DNA from: Parerythrobacter aestuarii
GTDB taxonomy: Bacteria; Pseudomonadota; Alphaproteobacteria; Sphingomonadales; Sphingomonadaceae
NCBI RefSeq assembly: GCF_030140925.1
Contig: NZ_JARBWD010000001.1
Coordinates: 2,232,001-2,296,000 of the forward strand
Direction: 5' to 3'
Length of the DNA stretch: 64,000 bases
Shown: piece by piece, positions 51,432-61,636 of the stretch
Position numbering within the stretch: position 1 is the first letter of the stretch
Layout: each line of letters begins with the position of its first letter
Made by a program: the position numbers and the translations under genes
The notes under the pieces: generated by a model
What the model saw: the letters and a program-made list of their open reading frames with translations, nothing else
Databases searched by the model: none
What the model was told of the DNA's origin: nothing

Positions 51432-52145
51432 TCATGCCCGGCCCGGATCCTCGACTTCCACGCCGTCGAGGAAATCAGCGCCGATGGCGCTCTCGACCTC
51501 CGCTTCCGCATCCGTGCCTTCGTCTTCCCCTTCACCGGTCTCAGCGGCAGTATTGTCTTCCACAACTGCCTCTTCAGGGGCTTCCGGATCATCGATCCGC
51601 CCGAGCTTGTCGGCCAGCCCGTCAAGCTGCTGCGTCATGACCCCGTCAACGGCCTTGGAAATGCTGTCGACCGGATAGCGCATGAAGCCGCCCACGACAT
51701 ATTCCCACAGGATCCTTGTCCCACCGTCGACCGGCTTGAGCGTTACCGTCAGCACACCTGACACAGGTTCACTCTGCAGCGGCCCCAAGGCACCCTGCAT
51801 CCGCAATACCTTGCGCGGGTAAGCCTGCAGTACCACCATGTGCTGGGCACTTCCGGCAAGCCCGATCGCGCCGTCGTCTTCCTGCGCCGGGATGCGTTCA
51901 CAGAAACAGCCACCGCCCTGCGGGGTGATCATCATATTGGCAGCGTCACCCGACCAAGTGTGCGCATCGTTCCACCAGTTCCCGGGCGTGATGAGTTCCA
52001 GCCAGACCGTCTGCGGGTCGGATTCGACCACGGCGGAATCGCGGGTCACGAAGCCGCCGTCGACCTGCTGGATGATCTCGGCCTGCGCCGGGGCAGCGAA
52101 CAGGCTGGCAGCCGCTACGGCCACAGCGATCAAACGGATTGTCAT
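51432..52145 (-). CDS. Secreted SRPBCC/START-like protein between adk and rpsM
   Basis: 237 residues. A signal peptide (LIAVAVAAASLFAAPAQAE) is followed by a START/SRPBCC-like ligand-binding region (VVESDPQTVWLELITPGNWW, HTWSGDAANMMITP, YPRKVLRMQGALGPLQ, GTRILWEYVVGG) and an acidic, low-complexity tail from residue ~190 (EAVVEDNTAAETGEGEDEG). It would bind a hydrophobic ligand in the periplasm; no partner known. It lies inside the ribosomal operon, 54 bp after adk. Confidence 0.75.
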   Translation of the reverse strand: MTIRLIAVAVAAASLFAAPAQAEIIQQVDGGFVTRDSAVVESDPQTVWLELITPGNWWNDAHTWSGDAANMMITPQGGGCFCERIPAQEDDGAIGLAGSAQHMVVLQAYPRKVLRMQGALGPLQSEPVSGVLTVTLKPVDGGTRILWEYVVGGFMRYPVDSISKAVDGVMTQQLDGLADKLGRIDDPEAPEEAVVEDNTAAETGEGEDEGTDAEAEVESAIGADFLDGVEVEDPGRA

Positions 52146-52199
52146 GCATCCCTCCTTGGTCCCTGCCCTATTCCACGGACCGGGGTGAAGGGAAAGGGT

Positions 52200-52844
52200 T
52201 TAGCTCAGCAGGGCTTCGATCGAAGCGGTGACTTCGTCCATCGAGGCCATACCGTCGACCCGCTCGACGAGACCGCGCGCTTCGTAGATCGGCAGGATCG
52301 GCGCGGTCTTGCCGCGATATTCCTGCATCCGCGTACGCACCGTTTCCTCGGTATCGTCAGGACGGCGCTTGAACTCGGTCGAACCGCACACGTCGCACAC
52401 ACCTTCCTTCTCAGGCAGCTTGTGGCGGTCGTGGTAACCGGCCCCGCACCTGGCGCATGTGAAGCGGCCGGTGATCCGGTCGACCAGCGCCTCTTCGTTG
52501 ACTTCGAGTTCGATGACCTTGTCGAGGCTGCGGCCGTGTTGCTTCAGGATGGCGTCGAGCGAATGGGCCTGCGCTTCGGTGCGCGGATAGCCATCGAAGA
52601 TCGCGCCGACATCATCGCCCATGGCGGCCAGCTCGTCGGAGATCAGGGCAGACACGATCTCGTCGCTGACCAGCTCGCCCGCTTCCATGATCGCCTTGAC
52701 CTTGAGCCCGGTCGGGGTTTCGTTCTTCACTGCCGCGCGCAGCATGTCGCCGGTCGACAGTTGCTTCATGCCGTGGTTTTCGACGAGACGCTGGGCCTGC
52801 GTACCCTTGCCCGCGCCCGGAGGCCCCAGAAGGATGATGTTCAC
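52200..52844 (-). CDS. adk: Adenylate kinase
   Basis: 214 residues. Walker A GPPGAGKGTQ at the start, FDGYPRTEAQA in the middle. The LID domain carries a CARC...CDVC four-cysteine zinc site, the zinc-type long form. It interconverts ATP, ADP and AMP. The normal position after secY in the spc operon is kept. Confidence 0.97.
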   Translation of the reverse strand: MNIILLGPPGAGKGTQAQRLVENHGMKQLSTGDMLRAAVKNETPTGLKVKAIMEAGELVSDEIVSALISDELAAMGDDVGAIFDGYPRTEAQAHSLDAILKQHGRSLDKVIELEVNEEALVDRITGRFTCARCGAGYHDRHKLPEKEGVCDVCGSTEFKRRPDDTEETVRTRMQEYRGKTAPILPIYEARGLVERVDGMASMDEVTASIEALLS

Positions 52845-52879
52845 TTAGCGATTACCCCCTCAATGGTTCCGCCGCGGAT

Positions 52880-54244
52880 CTAGCGCGTGCGGCCCTTCAG
52901 TTTCGCTTTCTTGATAAGGTCACCGTACTGGTGTGCAAGCAGGTGTGACTGGATCTGGCTGATCGTATCGACCGTCACATTCACCACGATGAGCAGGCTG
53001 GTACCGCCAAGGAACAGCGGGATGCCGGTCTGTGCGATGACATATTCTGGCAGCACACAGACGATCGTCAGATAGATCGCGCCGACCACGGTGATACGGG
53101 TCAGGACATAGTCGAGATAATCTGCCGTGCGCTTGCCCGGGCGGATGCCAGGGATGAAGCCGCCATTCTTCTTCAGGTTCTCAGCCGTCTCTTCCGGGTT
53201 GAACACAACCGCGGTGTAGAAGAAGGCGAAGAACATGATGCCGATGGCATAAAGCGTCATGTAGATCGGCTGGCCGTGCTGCAGGTACTGGTTGAGCGTC
53301 ACAATGACACTGCCCGCAGTGCTCGATGTATCGACCGAGTTACCGGCAAACTGGCTGATCGTCAGCGGCAGCAGCAGCAGCGAGCTGGCGAAGATCGGCG
53401 GGATTACGCCTGCGGTGTTGAGCTTCAATGGCAGGTGCGAGCGATCCGCCTGCATCATGCCGCGCTGGGTCGCACGCTTGGGATACTGGATCAGCAGCCG
53501 CCGCTGGGCGCGCTCCATGAAGCAGATGACCAGGATCAGGCCGACAATCATGATCAGGAAACCGACGATCAGGAAGGCGCTGATCGAACCGGTACGGCCG
53601 CCTTCGAACATGTTTGCGGCAAAGCTCGGGAACTGCGCAACGATGCCCGCCATGATGATCAGCGACACGCCGTTGCCGATACCGCGGCTGGTAATCTGTT
53701 CGCCCAGCCACAGCAGGAACATGGTGCCGCCGACAAGGCTGACTACCGCGCCGACGCGGAACATGTATCCCGGCTGCACCACTGCCTGCAGGCCGGCGGA
53801 GTTGGAGAAACTTTCAAGCCCGGCGGCGAGGAACCAACCCTGCATCATGCACAGGAACACCGTGCCGTAGCGGGTGTACTGGTTGAGCTTCTGCCGCCCG
53901 GTCGCGCCTTCCTTCTTCAGCGCCATCAGCGTCGGATGCAGGGCCGCAGCCATCTGCACCACGATCGAGGCGGTGATGTAAGGCATGACGCCCAGCGCGA
54001 TCAGGCTCATGCGCTCGAGACTGCCCCCGGTGAACATGTTGAACATGTCCAGGATACCGCCCTGCGTTTGCTCGGTCAGCTGGCTCAGCGCCTGGGCGTT
54101 GATGCCCGGCAGCGGCACAAAGCTGAGGAAGCGGAACACGATCAGCGCACCGATAGTGAACCAGATACGGTTCTGCAGCTCGGTGGCCTTGGAGAAATTG
54201 GCGAGGCTGAGATTGCTCGCAATATTGTCGGCGCGTGATGCCAT
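52880..54244 (-). CDS. secY: Protein translocase subunit SecY
   Basis: 454 residues with ten hydrophobic segments. The start IWFTIGALIVFRFLSFVPLP, the plug region (QGGILDMFNMFTGGSLERM), cytoplasmic loop FMERAQRRLLIQYPKRA and the C-terminal YGDLIKKAKLKGR are characteristic. It is the channel through which proteins cross or enter the inner membrane. Position after rplO is standard. Confidence 0.98.
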   Translation of the reverse strand: MASRADNIASNLSLANFSKATELQNRIWFTIGALIVFRFLSFVPLPGINAQALSQLTEQTQGGILDMFNMFTGGSLERMSLIALGVMPYITASIVVQMAAALHPTLMALKKEGATGRQKLNQYTRYGTVFLCMMQGWFLAAGLESFSNSAGLQAVVQPGYMFRVGAVVSLVGGTMFLLWLGEQITSRGIGNGVSLIIMAGIVAQFPSFAANMFEGGRTGSISAFLIVGFLIMIVGLILVICFMERAQRRLLIQYPKRATQRGMMQADRSHLPLKLNTAGVIPPIFASSLLLLPLTISQFAGNSVDTSSTAGSVIVTLNQYLQHGQPIYMTLYAIGIMFFAFFYTAVVFNPEETAENLKKNGGFIPGIRPGKRTADYLDYVLTRITVVGAIYLTIVCVLPEYVIAQTGIPLFLGGTSLLIVVNVTVDTISQIQSHLLAHQYGDLIKKAKLKGRTR

Positions 54245-54348
54245 GGGAACGTCTGAATCCTAGCTTGTCGCCGGTCCCTCCCGGCTGTCGGAAGGACACA
54301 TAGGAAGCGACGGGCCCGATGTCGAACCCGTCGCGACCTTTTTTCCGA

Positions 54349-54834
54349 TTATTCGGCGTCTGCCGCTGCGGCCTTGGGAGCGGTGACTGCGACCGATCCA
54401 CCAGCCTTTTCAACAGCTTCGATAGCACCCTTCGAGGCACCGGCGACGACGAATTTTACCTTCGCCTTGATCTCGCCCTTGCCCAGCAGGCGAACACCGT
54501 CCTTGCCGCCGCGCACCAGACCGCAGGCACGCAGGGCATCTTCAGTGACGTCCTTCTTGCCGTCGAGCTTCTTGGCGTCGATGAACTTCTGCACCATGCC
54601 GATGTTCACTTCGGCGTAGTCCTTGCCGAACGGGTTGTTGAAGCCACGCTTCGGCAGGCGCATGTGCAGCGGCATCTGGCCGCCTTCGAAGCCCTTGATG
54701 GCTACGCCCGAGCGGCTCTTCTGGCCCTTCTGGCCGCGCGCAGCAGTCTTGCCCTTGCCCGAGCCGATACCACGGCCGACGCGCATGCGCCCCTTACGGG
54801 CACCATCATTGTCACGGATGTCGTTGAGTTTCAT
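54349..54834 (-). CDS. rplO: 50S ribosomal protein L15
   Basis: 161 residues from ATG 54834 (an upstream frame to 54909 is not conserved). [20 protein letters not shown] and [20 protein letters not shown] are L15 signatures, and [20 protein letters not shown] follows. It is normally preceded by rpmD; here a gene on the opposite strand has been placed in between, so rplO through rpoA may use a separate promoter in 54835-54989. Confidence 0.97.
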   Translation of the reverse strand: MKLNDIRDNDGARKGRMRVGRGIGSGKGKTAARGQKGQKSRSGVAIKGFEGGQMPLHMRLPKRGFNNPFGKDYAEVNIGMVQKFIDAKKLDGKKDVTEDALRACGLVRGGKDGVRLLGKGEIKAKVKFVVAGASKGAIEAVEKAGGSVAVTAPKAAAADAE

Positions 54835-54989
54835 AGTTGCACTCGCTTTCGCTTTGTTTCGCGCTGATTGGGAAGGCGGCCCCTTAGCGAAGCGCCACCC
54901 CCTTGTCACCCCTTAGATTTGCAATTCCGCGGGTGCTTGATACACTTTTGCCACGATCGCACGGACCTCAGGAACTTGGGGAGAGAGTC

Positions 54990-55970
54990 ATGCCTGCGAT
55001 TACCGATCCGCCACCCGCTGTTGTCGCTGCCGAGCTGGACGCGCTCAAGACCGCACTCGATGCCTCGATCCCGGCGAAAACCGACGACAACACGCTGGTT
55101 GCGACCTGGAACATCCGCTCCTTCGGCGACCTGACCCGCAAGTGGGAGAGCAAGTCCGGCGACAGCCCGACGCGCGACCTGCATTCCGCGCTCGCCATCG
55201 CCCGCATTCTCGAGCGGTTCGACGTGATTGCCATCCAGGAGGTCAAGTCCAACCTGCGCGCCTTGCGTGACGTATTGAAGGTGCTGGGTCCGGGCTGGTC
55301 CTTTGCCCTTACCGACGTCACCTATGGCGACGCCGGCAATGGAGAGCGGCTATGTTACCTCTTCAACACCGACCGCGCACAGCTTTCAGGCCTCGCCTGC
55401 GAACTGGTCGTACCAGAAGACCTCGACACGCCCTATTCCACCGCCGCCAACGCCTTCCAGCGCCAGTTCGTGCGTACGCCCTACGCAGTGAGCTTTCGCG
55501 CCGGGCGCGATACCTTCGTGCTGGTGACGCTGCACGTCATCTACGGTGATCGCGGCTCCGACCGGCGCAAGGAGCTGGAGGGTATCGCCAAATGGCTGCG
55601 CGAATGGGCCGAGCGGACCGAGGATTACTCGCAAAATCTGATCTGCCTCGGCGACTTCAACATCGATCGCGAGGGTGATGACCAGTACATGGCGTTCACA
55701 TCGACCGGGCTCAAACCTGCGCCTGACCACACCAACCTGCCGCGTACCGTCTTCGACGACTCGCACGAAACCGGCGCGCTCAGCAATTTCTATGACCAGG
55801 TCGCCTGGTTCGAGACGCTCAAGGGCAAGCCGTACCTGACCATGCAGTACAAGACCGGCGGCAACTTCGACTTCCGCGGGATACTGAAGCAAGGGATGTC
55901 GACCCGATCGATGAGCTACCGGATATCCGATCACTTCCCGCTCTGGGTTGAATTCGAGCGCTTACGCTAG
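54990..55970 (+). CDS. Endonuclease/exonuclease/phosphatase-family protein, antisense within the ribosomal operon
   Basis: 326 residues from ATG 54990, with GGGGAGAGAG upstream; a frame to 54903 has no site. The EEP motifs are present in order: LVATWNIRSFG, DVIAIQEVKSN with the metal-binding Glu, LICLGDFNIDREGDD with Asp-Asn, and SYRISDHFPLWVEF with the catalytic His. No signal peptide. Members cut DNA, RNA or phosphate esters; the substrate is unknown. It is the only plus-strand gene from about 45 kb to the right edge. Confidence 0.87.
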   Translation: MPAITDPPPAVVAAELDALKTALDASIPAKTDDNTLVATWNIRSFGDLTRKWESKSGDSPTRDLHSALAIARILERFDVIAIQEVKSNLRALRDVLKVLGPGWSFALTDVTYGDAGNGERLCYLFNTDRAQLSGLACELVVPEDLDTPYSTAANAFQRQFVRTPYAVSFRAGRDTFVLVTLHVIYGDRGSDRRKELEGIAKWLREWAERTEDYSQNLICLGDFNIDREGDDQYMAFTSTGLKPAPDHTNLPRTVFDDSHETGALSNFYDQVAWFETLKGKPYLTMQYKTGGNFDFRGILKQGMSTRSMSYRISDHFPLWVEFERLR

Positions 55971-55985
55971 CCTGCCGAAAGCAGA

Positions 55986-56018
55986 CAGGGCACCCATCCG
56001 CACTGGATGGGCGCCCTG
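55986..56018. terminator. Bidirectional hairpin between the EEP gene and rpmD
   Basis: CAGGGC-A-CCCATCC pairs with GGATGGG-C-GCCCTG around GCACT, 15 bp after the EEP stop and 45 bp after the rpmD stop. T-rich sequence is weak on both sides. It would separate the upstream ribosomal genes from rplO. Confidence 0.7.
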
Positions 56019-56063
56019 CCGGAACCGGATTCCTCAGAAGACCTCCGGGCTGTCCTCAAGGAC

Positions 56064-56240
56064 TTAGTCGATCACTTGCACCAGGTGCGGGATCTTGGCG
56101 ATCGCGCCGAGCACCTCGGGGGTGTCTTCGCGTTCCACGACCTTGTGCATCTTGTTGAGGCCCAGACCGATAAGGATCTTGCGCTGGCTCTCGGGGCGAC
56201 GGATCGGCGAACCGACCTGCTTGATCTTGATCTTCGCCAT
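56064..56240 (-). CDS. rpmD: 50S ribosomal protein L30
   Basis: 58 residues, translated here directly: it begins [20 protein letters not shown], continues with [15 protein letters not shown] and ends HLVQVID. Length and sequence fit L30. It starts 5 bp after the rpsE stop, in the standard place, and is the last gene before the antisense EEP gene. Confidence 0.95.
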   Translation of the reverse strand: MAKIKIKQVGSPIRRPESQRKILIGLGLNKMHKVVEREDTPEVLGAIAKIPHLVQVID

Positions 56241-56245
56241 AATGC

Positions 56246-57028
56246 TTACTCCACGACAGCGGCAGCGTCGGCTTCCGCTTCGGTTTCGCTCGCACCACCA
56301 CGACCAAGTAGGTCAGCGACCTTCTTGCCGCGGCGCTGCGCAACCGACTTCGGCGAAGTCTGGTCCTGCAGCGCTTCGAATGTGGCGCGGATCATGTTGT
56401 AGGGGTTCGACGTACCGACCGACTTGGTCACGACGTCGGCAACACCCAGGCTCTCGAACACGGCGCGCATCGGACCACCGGCGATGATGCCGGTACCCGG
56501 AGGCGCGGTGCGAACGGTGACCTTGCCGGCACCGAAACGGCCCTTGCCGTCGTGATGCAGCGTGCGGCCTTCCTTGAGCGGGACGCGGATCATCTTCTTG
56601 CGGGCAGAAGCCGTCGCCTTGGTGATGGCTTCCGGCACTTCGCGTGCCTTGCCATGACCGAAGCCGACGCGGCCCGAACCGTCACCCACCACGACCAGCG
56701 CTGCGAAGCCAAAGCGCTTACCGCCCTTCACTGTCTTCGAAACGCGGTTGATGTGGACGAGCTTCTCGATGATGCCGTCGTCTTCTTCCTCGCGCTTGCC
56801 GCGACGATCGTCACGACCGCGACCACGACCACGACCACCTTCACGGTTGCCACCGCGACCGCCACGACCCTGGCGTTCCTGCTGCGGCGCTTCGGCCGGA
56901 GCTTCTTCTGCCGGGGCAGCTTCGGCAGCCGGAGCTGCTTCAGCGGCGGGCGCTTCCGTTGCCGGAGCTTCGGTTGCTGCGGTCTCTTCGACCTTAGCTT
57001 CTTCGTTCTTGTTTTCGTCAGCCATCAT
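56246..57028 (-). CDS. rpsE: 30S ribosomal protein S5 with long N-terminal extension
   Basis: 260 residues against about 167 in E. coli. The S5 core starts near residue 85 ([20 protein letters not shown]) and includes [14 protein letters not shown] and [15 protein letters not shown]. The first ~80 residues are an Ala/Glu/Pro-rich stretch followed by an RGG-like block ([20 protein letters not shown]). Such blocks bind RNA in other proteins. Some extension is normal in alphaproteobacteria. Its ATG overlaps the rplR stop; a second ATG follows directly. Confidence 0.96.
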   Translation of the reverse strand: MMADENKNEEAKVEETAATEAPATEAPAAEAAPAAEAAPAEEAPAEAPQQERQGRGGRGGNREGGRGRGRGRDDRRGKREEEDDGIIEKLVHINRVSKTVKGGKRFGFAALVVVGDGSGRVGFGHGKAREVPEAITKATASARKKMIRVPLKEGRTLHHDGKGRFGAGKVTVRTAPPGTGIIAGGPMRAVFESLGVADVVTKSVGTSNPYNMIRATFEALQDQTSPKSVAQRRGKKVADLLGRGGASETEAEADAAAVVE

Positions 57029-57372
57029 CAGAACTCCAGCCCGCCTTCGCGGGCGGCGTCGGCCAGCGCTTTCACGCGGCCATGGAACAGGAACCCGCCG
57101 CGATCGAACACGACAGTGGTGACGCCAGCCTTCTTGGCGGCGGCGGCGATATCCTTGCCCACCTTGGCAGCGGCATCGACATTCGCACCCGAGGTCTTGG
57201 ACCCCAGGGTCGACGCGGCGGCAAGCGTCTTGCCGTCCATGTCATCGATGACCTGTGCGTAGATGTGCTTGCCGGTGCGGTGCACGGACAGGCGCGGCTT
57301 GGAACCGGCGCGCTTGCGCAGCGCAGTGCGCACACGCTGGCGGCGGCGTTCAAAGAGAGAAAGCTTTGCCAT
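57028..57372 (-). CDS. rplR: 50S ribosomal protein L18
   Basis: 114 residues from ATG 57372, 1 bp after the rplF stop. [20 protein letters not shown] and [16 protein letters not shown] open the fold, and [20 protein letters not shown] closes it. It binds 5S rRNA. The stop overlaps the S5 start. Confidence 0.97.
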   Translation of the reverse strand: MAKLSLFERRRQRVRTALRKRAGSKPRLSVHRTGKHIYAQVIDDMDGKTLAAASTLGSKTSGANVDAAAKVGKDIAAAAKKAGVTTVVFDRGGFLFHGRVKALADAAREGGLEF

Positions 57373-57373
57373 C

Positions 57374-57907
57374 TTACTTCTTCTTCCCTTCCTTGCGGAA
57401 GACATACTCGCCTTCGTACTTGATGCCCTTGCCCTTGTACGGTTCCGGCTTGCGCCAGCGGCGAATTTCAGCAGCGAGCTGGCCGACGGCCTGCTTGTCG
57501 ATGCCGGTGACGATAACTGTCGTCTGGTCCGGTGTTTCGACCGTCAGGCCTTCCGGCACGTCGATGTTCACGTCGTGGCTGTAGCCGAGCTGCAGGTTCA
57601 GGATCTTGCCCTGGGCCTTGGCACGGTAGCCGACGCCGGAGATTTCCAGCTTGCGCGAGAAGCCATCGGTAACGCCTTCGACGAGGTTGGAAACCAGCGT
57701 TCGCTGCATGCCCCAGTGGTTGCGGGCAGCGCGCGAATCATTGGCCGGCTTCACCGACAGTTCGCCGTCTTCCAGCTTGTACTCGACGAGTTCGCTCAGG
57801 CCCATGGACAGCGTGCCCTTGGGTCCTTTGACGCTCAGCGTGCCTTCTTCAATGGTGGCCGTGACCCCACCAGGGATCGCCACCGGCTTTTTGCCAATGC
57901 GGCTCAT
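57374..57907 (-). CDS. rplF: 50S ribosomal protein L6
   Basis: 177 residues. [19 protein letters not shown] start, GPKGTL, and the second repeat ending [20 protein letters not shown], the classical L6 signature. Overlaps the rpsH stop by one base. Confidence 0.98.
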   Translation of the reverse strand: MSRIGKKPVAIPGGVTATIEEGTLSVKGPKGTLSMGLSELVEYKLEDGELSVKPANDSRAARNHWGMQRTLVSNLVEGVTDGFSRKLEISGVGYRAKAQGKILNLQLGYSHDVNIDVPEGLTVETPDQTTVIVTGIDKQAVGQLAAEIRRWRKPEPYKGKGIKYEGEYVFRKEGKKK

Positions 57908-58302
57908 CAGAATACCTCCGCCAGCACTTCGCCGCCGACGTTCTGAGTGCGGGCTTCCGCATCGGAAAGCACACCCTTGGGCGTCGAGACGATGGTGATG
58001 CCGAGGCCGTTGCGTACGATCGGCAGTTCCTTCGAACCCGAATAGACGCGACGGCCAGGCTTGGAGACGCGAGCGACATGCTTGATGGCAGGCTCGCCTT
58101 CGAAATACTTCAGTTCGATCCGCAGTTGCGGGTGCTTGCCCGAAGCGTCGTCGCTGTAGCCACGGATGTAGCCTTCGCGCTGGAGCACTTCGAGAACGTT
58201 TGCACGCAGCTTGGAAGCAGGCGAGAGGACGCTGTCCTTCTTCGCACGCTGGCCGTTGCGGATGCGGGTGAGCATATCACCCAGGGGATCGGTCATAGCC
58301 AT
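57907..58302 (-). CDS. rpsH: 30S ribosomal protein S8
   Basis: 131 residues. [20 protein letters not shown] at the start and the C-terminal [31 protein letters not shown] are S8 hallmarks. S8 binds 16S rRNA and in many bacteria represses the spc operon. Confidence 0.98.
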   Translation of the reverse strand: MAMTDPLGDMLTRIRNGQRAKKDSVLSPASKLRANVLEVLQREGYIRGYSDDASGKHPQLRIELKYFEGEPAIKHVARVSKPGRRVYSGSKELPIVRNGLGITIVSTPKGVLSDAEARTQNVGGEVLAEVF

Positions 58303-58313
58303 GTCTTAGATCC

Positions 58314-58619
58314 TCACCAGCTCGACTTGGTCAGGCCCGGAATCAGGCCCCTGTTGCCGAGTTCGCGCAGCTCGATACGGTTGATGCCGAACTTGCGGTA
58401 ATAGCCGCGCGGGCGGCCGGTGGTGGCGCAGCGGTTGCGCACGCGGGTCGGGTTAGCGTTCCGCGGCAGTTCCGCCATCTTCAGGCGCGCAATGAGACGC
58501 TCGGTTTCGTCGAGCGACTTGTCATTCGCGATCGCCTTCAGCTTCTCGTACTTCGCAGCATACTGCTTGACGAGCTTCTTGCGCTTTTCGTTCTTATTGA
58601 TCGAACTCAGTTTCGCCAT
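58314..58619 (-). CDS. rpsN: 30S ribosomal protein S14 (zinc-free type)
   Basis: 101 residues, the longer form lacking the CxxC pairs of zinc-type S14. [20 protein letters not shown] and [17 protein letters not shown] are diagnostic. Lies between rplE and rpsH as usual. Confidence 0.97.
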   Translation of the reverse strand: MAKLSSINKNEKRKKLVKQYAAKYEKLKAIANDKSLDETERLIARLKMAELPRNANPTRVRNRCATTGRPRGYYRKFGINRIELRELGNRGLIPGLTKSSW

Positions 58620-58645
58620 TGGACTTAAGTTCCTCTGTTAGCGGC

Positions 58646-59218
58646 TCACGCCGCTTCCTTCTCTTGTTCCGCGGGGAACGGGAAACCGAACAGGCGCAGC
58701 AATTCCTTCGCCTCTTCGTCGGTTTTCGCCGTGGTGGTGACGATGATGTCCATGCCACGCACCTTCTCGATCTTGTCGTACGAGATTTCCGGGAAGATGA
58801 TCTGTTCCTTCAGGCCCATGGCGTAGTTGCCACGGCCGTCGAACGACTTGGGGTTGAGACCACGGAAGTCGCGAATACGCGGCATCGCGATGGTCACAAG
58901 GCGGTCGAGGAATTCGTACATGCGTTCGCGGCGCAGGGTGACCTTGCAACCGATCGGCATGCCTTCACGCAGCTTGAACTGCGCAATCGACTTCTTGGCC
59001 TTGGTGATAACCGGCTTCTGGCCGGCAATCAGGGCCATTTCCTCGGCAGCCGTCTGGACCTTTTTCTTGTCCTGGCTCGCCTCGCCCACGCCCATGTTGA
59101 GCGTGATCTTTTCCAGCTTCGGCACTTCGAGACGGTTCTTGTAACCGAACTTCTCGGTCATCGCCTTGACGATTTCGTCCTCGAAGCGGGCCTTCATGCG
59201 GGGGGTATAATCAGCCAT
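58646..59218 (-). CDS. rplE: 50S ribosomal protein L5
   Basis: 190 residues from ATG 59218, inside the last codons of rplX (8-bp overlap). The N terminus [36 protein letters not shown], and [17 protein letters not shown]-type RIRDFRGLN segments match L5, which binds 5S rRNA. A start five codons upstream (59233) is possible but less likely. Confidence 0.97.
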   Translation of the reverse strand: MADYTPRMKARFEDEIVKAMTEKFGYKNRLEVPKLEKITLNMGVGEASQDKKKVQTAAEEMALIAGQKPVITKAKKSIAQFKLREGMPIGCKVTLRRERMYEFLDRLVTIAMPRIRDFRGLNPKSFDGRGNYAMGLKEQIIFPEISYDKIEKVRGMDIIVTTTAKTDEEAKELLRLFGFPFPAEQEKEAA

Positions 59219-59528
59219 CGATGGTCTCCCCACTTTTCACGGCAACACGCACCTTCTTGCCGTCCTTCTCTTCGATACGGACGCGGGTGGGCTTGCCATC
59301 CTTCGGATCTGCCACGGCTACCTTGGCGATGTGCATCGGCGCTTCGTAGCGGTCGATGCCACCCTGCGGGTTGGCCTGGCTCGGCTTGCGGTGACGGGCG
59401 ATCATGTTGACGCCCGAGACGACGACCTTGCCTTCTTTCGGCATGATCTTCGCGACGGTGCCGGTCTTGCCCTTGTCCTTACCGGACAGGACGACGACGC
59501 TGTCACCCTTCTTGATCTTGGCAGCCAT
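59211..59528 (-). CDS. rplX: 50S ribosomal protein L24
   Basis: 105 residues from ATG 59528, which overlaps the rplN stop (TAATG). [20 protein letters not shown] is the KOW motif, followed by [20 protein letters not shown]. Assembly initiator of the large subunit. Confidence 0.97.
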   Translation of the reverse strand: MAAKIKKGDSVVVLSGKDKGKTGTVAKIMPKEGKVVVSGVNMIARHRKPSQANPQGGIDRYEAPMHIAKVAVADPKDGKPTRVRIEEKDGKKVRVAVKSGETIDG

Positions 59529-59896
59529 TACAGCACCTCCGGAGCAAGCGAGACGATCTTCATGAAGCCGCGGCCGCGCAGTTCGCGCACCACCGGGCCA
59601 AAGATACGGGTGCCGATCGGCTCTTCGTTCTTGCTGACGAGGACCGCAGCATTGCTGTCGAAGCGGATCACGCTGCCATCGGGGCGGCGGACGTCCTTCT
59701 TCGTACGCACGATGACAGCGCGATGGACATCGCCCTTCTTCACCTTGGCGCGCGGCTGGGCTTCCTTCACGGAAACCACGATCACGTCCCCGACACTCGC
59801 GGTGCGCCGCTTCGAGCCGCCCAGTACCTTGATGCACTGGACGCGCTTGGCGCCGCTATTGTCCGCGACGTCGAGATTGGATTGCATCTGGATCAT
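59528..59896 (-). CDS. rplN: 50S ribosomal protein L14
   Basis: 122 residues. [20 protein letters not shown] and [20 protein letters not shown] are the conserved core; the end [15 protein letters not shown] is normal. Stop coupled to rplX start. Confidence 0.98.
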   Translation of the reverse strand: MIQMQSNLDVADNSGAKRVQCIKVLGGSKRRTASVGDVIVVSVKEAQPRAKVKKGDVHRAVIVRTKKDVRRPDGSVIRFDSNAAVLVSKNEEPIGTRIFGPVVRELRGRGFMKIVSLAPEVL

Positions 59897-59966
59897 TGAT
59901 CCGGTTCCTTCTCTTGGCTTGCCGGGACACCCAAAACGACTGGGGCCTGGCAGTTCCTACGTCTAA

Positions 59967-60269
59967 TTACTCAGCACCACCGGGGGTTGCTTCGGCCACA
60001 TCGAGATCAGCCTCGACCGCCTGCGTACCGCCCGCAGTTACGCGGTCCTTTACAGTCCAGGTCTTGGTCTTCGAGATCGGCTTGGTCTCTTCGATGCGGA
60101 CGACGTCGCCCAGCGTGTATTCGTTCTGCTCGTCATGAGCGTGGTACTTCTTCGAACGACGGATGATCTTCCCGTACAGCGGGTGTTTCACCTTCCGTTC
60201 GACCAGCACGGTCACGGTCTTGTCGGTCTTGTCGGAGGTGACAGTCCCGATCAGGATACGTTTCGGCAT
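59967..60269 (-). CDS. rpsQ: 30S ribosomal protein S17
   Basis: 100 residues. [40 protein letters not shown] and the [11 protein letters not shown] region match S17. A ~20-residue acidic tail ([20 protein letters not shown]) is longer than in E. coli. The gap to rplN is 70 bp. Confidence 0.97.
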   Translation of the reverse strand: MPKRILIGTVTSDKTDKTVTVLVERKVKHPLYGKIIRRSKKYHAHDEQNEYTLGDVVRIEETKPISKTKTWTVKDRVTAGGTQAVEADLDVAEATPGGAE

Positions 60270-60280
60270 TGTCTAACTCC

Positions 60281-60484
60281 TCAAGCCTTCGCTGCGCGGG
60301 CGCGTTCGCCCTGCAGCGTCTTGATCTTGGCGATGGTGCGACGGACTTCGCGGATGCGAGCCGGAGCTTCGAGCTGGTTCGTGGCAGCCTGGAAGCGCAG
60401 GTTGAACTGCTCTTTCTTCAGCTGGGTCAGCTCTTCGGTAAGCTGGTCGTCGCTCTTCTGACGCAGGTCTTCGACTTTAGCCAT
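60281..60484 (-). CDS. rpmC: 50S ribosomal protein L29
   Basis: 67 residues, two long helices: [20 protein letters not shown] and [20 protein letters not shown], then [10 protein letters not shown]. Start overlaps the rplP stop by one base. Confidence 0.97.
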   Translation of the reverse strand: MAKVEDLRQKSDDQLTEELTQLKKEQFNLRFQAATNQLEAPARIREVRRTIAKIKTLQGERARAAKA

Positions 60485-60918
60485 CAGTTGCCTCCCAGGT
60501 GCGAGGTGTCGCCGAGACGGGCAACGACCTTGGTCTTGATCGGAAGCTTCATCGCAGCGCGCTCGAATGCAGTTGCAGCGATCGGACCGGGGACACCGTC
60601 GAGTTCGAACAGGATGCGGCCCGGCTTGACGCGGGCTGCCCAGTATTCGACCGAGCCTTTGCCCTTACCCTGGCGCACTTCAGCCGGCTTCTTGGAAACC
60701 GGAACGTCGGGGAAGACGCGGATCCACAGGCGGCCCTGACGCTTGATGGCGCGGGTGATGGCACGACGCGCGGCTTCAATCTGGCGAGCGGTGAGACGCT
60801 CAGGTTCGAGAGCCTTGAGGCCGTAGGAGCCGAAGTTCAGGGAGGTGCCGCCCTTGGCATCGCCCTTGATCTTGCCCTTGAAGGCCTTGCGGTACTTGGT
60901 TTTCTTCGGTTGCAGCAT
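60484..60918 (-). CDS. rplP: 50S ribosomal protein L16
   Basis: 144 residues. [40 protein letters not shown] and [20 protein letters not shown] are L16 signatures. Binds near the peptidyl transferase centre. Contains one AAGCTT site at 60544-60549. Confidence 0.98.
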   Translation of the reverse strand: MLQPKKTKYRKAFKGKIKGDAKGGTSLNFGSYGLKALEPERLTARQIEAARRAITRAIKRQGRLWIRVFPDVPVSKKPAEVRQGKGKGSVEYWAARVKPGRILFELDGVPGPIAATAFERAAMKLPIKTKVVARLGDTSHLGGN

Positions 60919-60939
60919 GGTTCTTTCCTAATCCTGCAA

Positions 60940-61635
60940 TCAGCGAGCCGGACGCACGCCGGAAGTCTGCGCTTCCATCATGAGGCGGTCCTGCGCGGTC
61001 GGGTCATGGCCGAGGATCTCGCCCTTGAAGACCCACACCTTGATGCCGATGATGCCGTATGCGGTCAGCGCTTCGGCTTCGGCATAGTCGATATTGGCAC
61101 GCAGCGTGTGCAGCGGAACGCGACCTTCGCGATACTGCTCGACGCGGGCGATTTCCGCACCACCGAGACGGCCGCCACAGACGATCTTGATGCCTTCGGC
61201 ACCCAGACGCATGGCAGACTGCATGGCGCGCTTCATCGCGCGGCGGAAAGCGACACGGCGGATCAGCTGGTCGGCGATGCCCTGAGCGACGAGCTTGGCG
61301 TCGATTTCCGGCTTGCGGATCTCGACGATGTTCAGCTTCACTTCGCTTTCAGTCATGGTCGACAGCTTCTGGCGCAGCTTCTCGATGTCTGCGCCCTTCT
61401 TGCCGATGATCACGCCGGGGCGCGCCGCGTAGATCGATATCCGGCACAGCTTGGCCGGGCGCTCGATCACAACCTTCGAAATCGCGGCCTGGGCAGCGTT
61501 TTCAAGGATGTACTTGCGGATTGCGATGTCCTCGGCCAGCAGCTTGGCATAGTCGTTGCCTTCGGCATACCAGCGGCTGTCCCAGGTGCGGTTGATCTGC
61601 AGGCGCAGACCGATCGGATTGCTCTTCTGGCCCAT
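60940..61635 (-). CDS. rpsC: 30S ribosomal protein S3
   Basis: 231 residues from ATG 61635, 1 bp after the rplV stop. [20 protein letters not shown] start, KH domain with [20 protein letters not shown], and the [20 protein letters not shown] end. Shapes the mRNA entry site. Confidence 0.98.
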   Translation of the reverse strand: MGQKSNPIGLRLQINRTWDSRWYAEGNDYAKLLAEDIAIRKYILENAAQAAISKVVIERPAKLCRISIYAARPGVIIGKKGADIEKLRQKLSTMTESEVKLNIVEIRKPEIDAKLVAQGIADQLIRRVAFRRAMKRAMQSAMRLGAEGIKIVCGGRLGGAEIARVEQYREGRVPLHTLRANIDYAEAEALTAYGIIGIKVWVFKGEILGHDPTAQDRLMMEAQTSGVRPAR

Positions 61636-61636
61636 C

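Noticed and set aside
51058..51678. 206-codon plus-strand frame between rpsM and the START-like gene
   Set aside because: It overlaps two well-supported minus-strand genes at its ends and has a Ser/Arg-rich, featureless composition.
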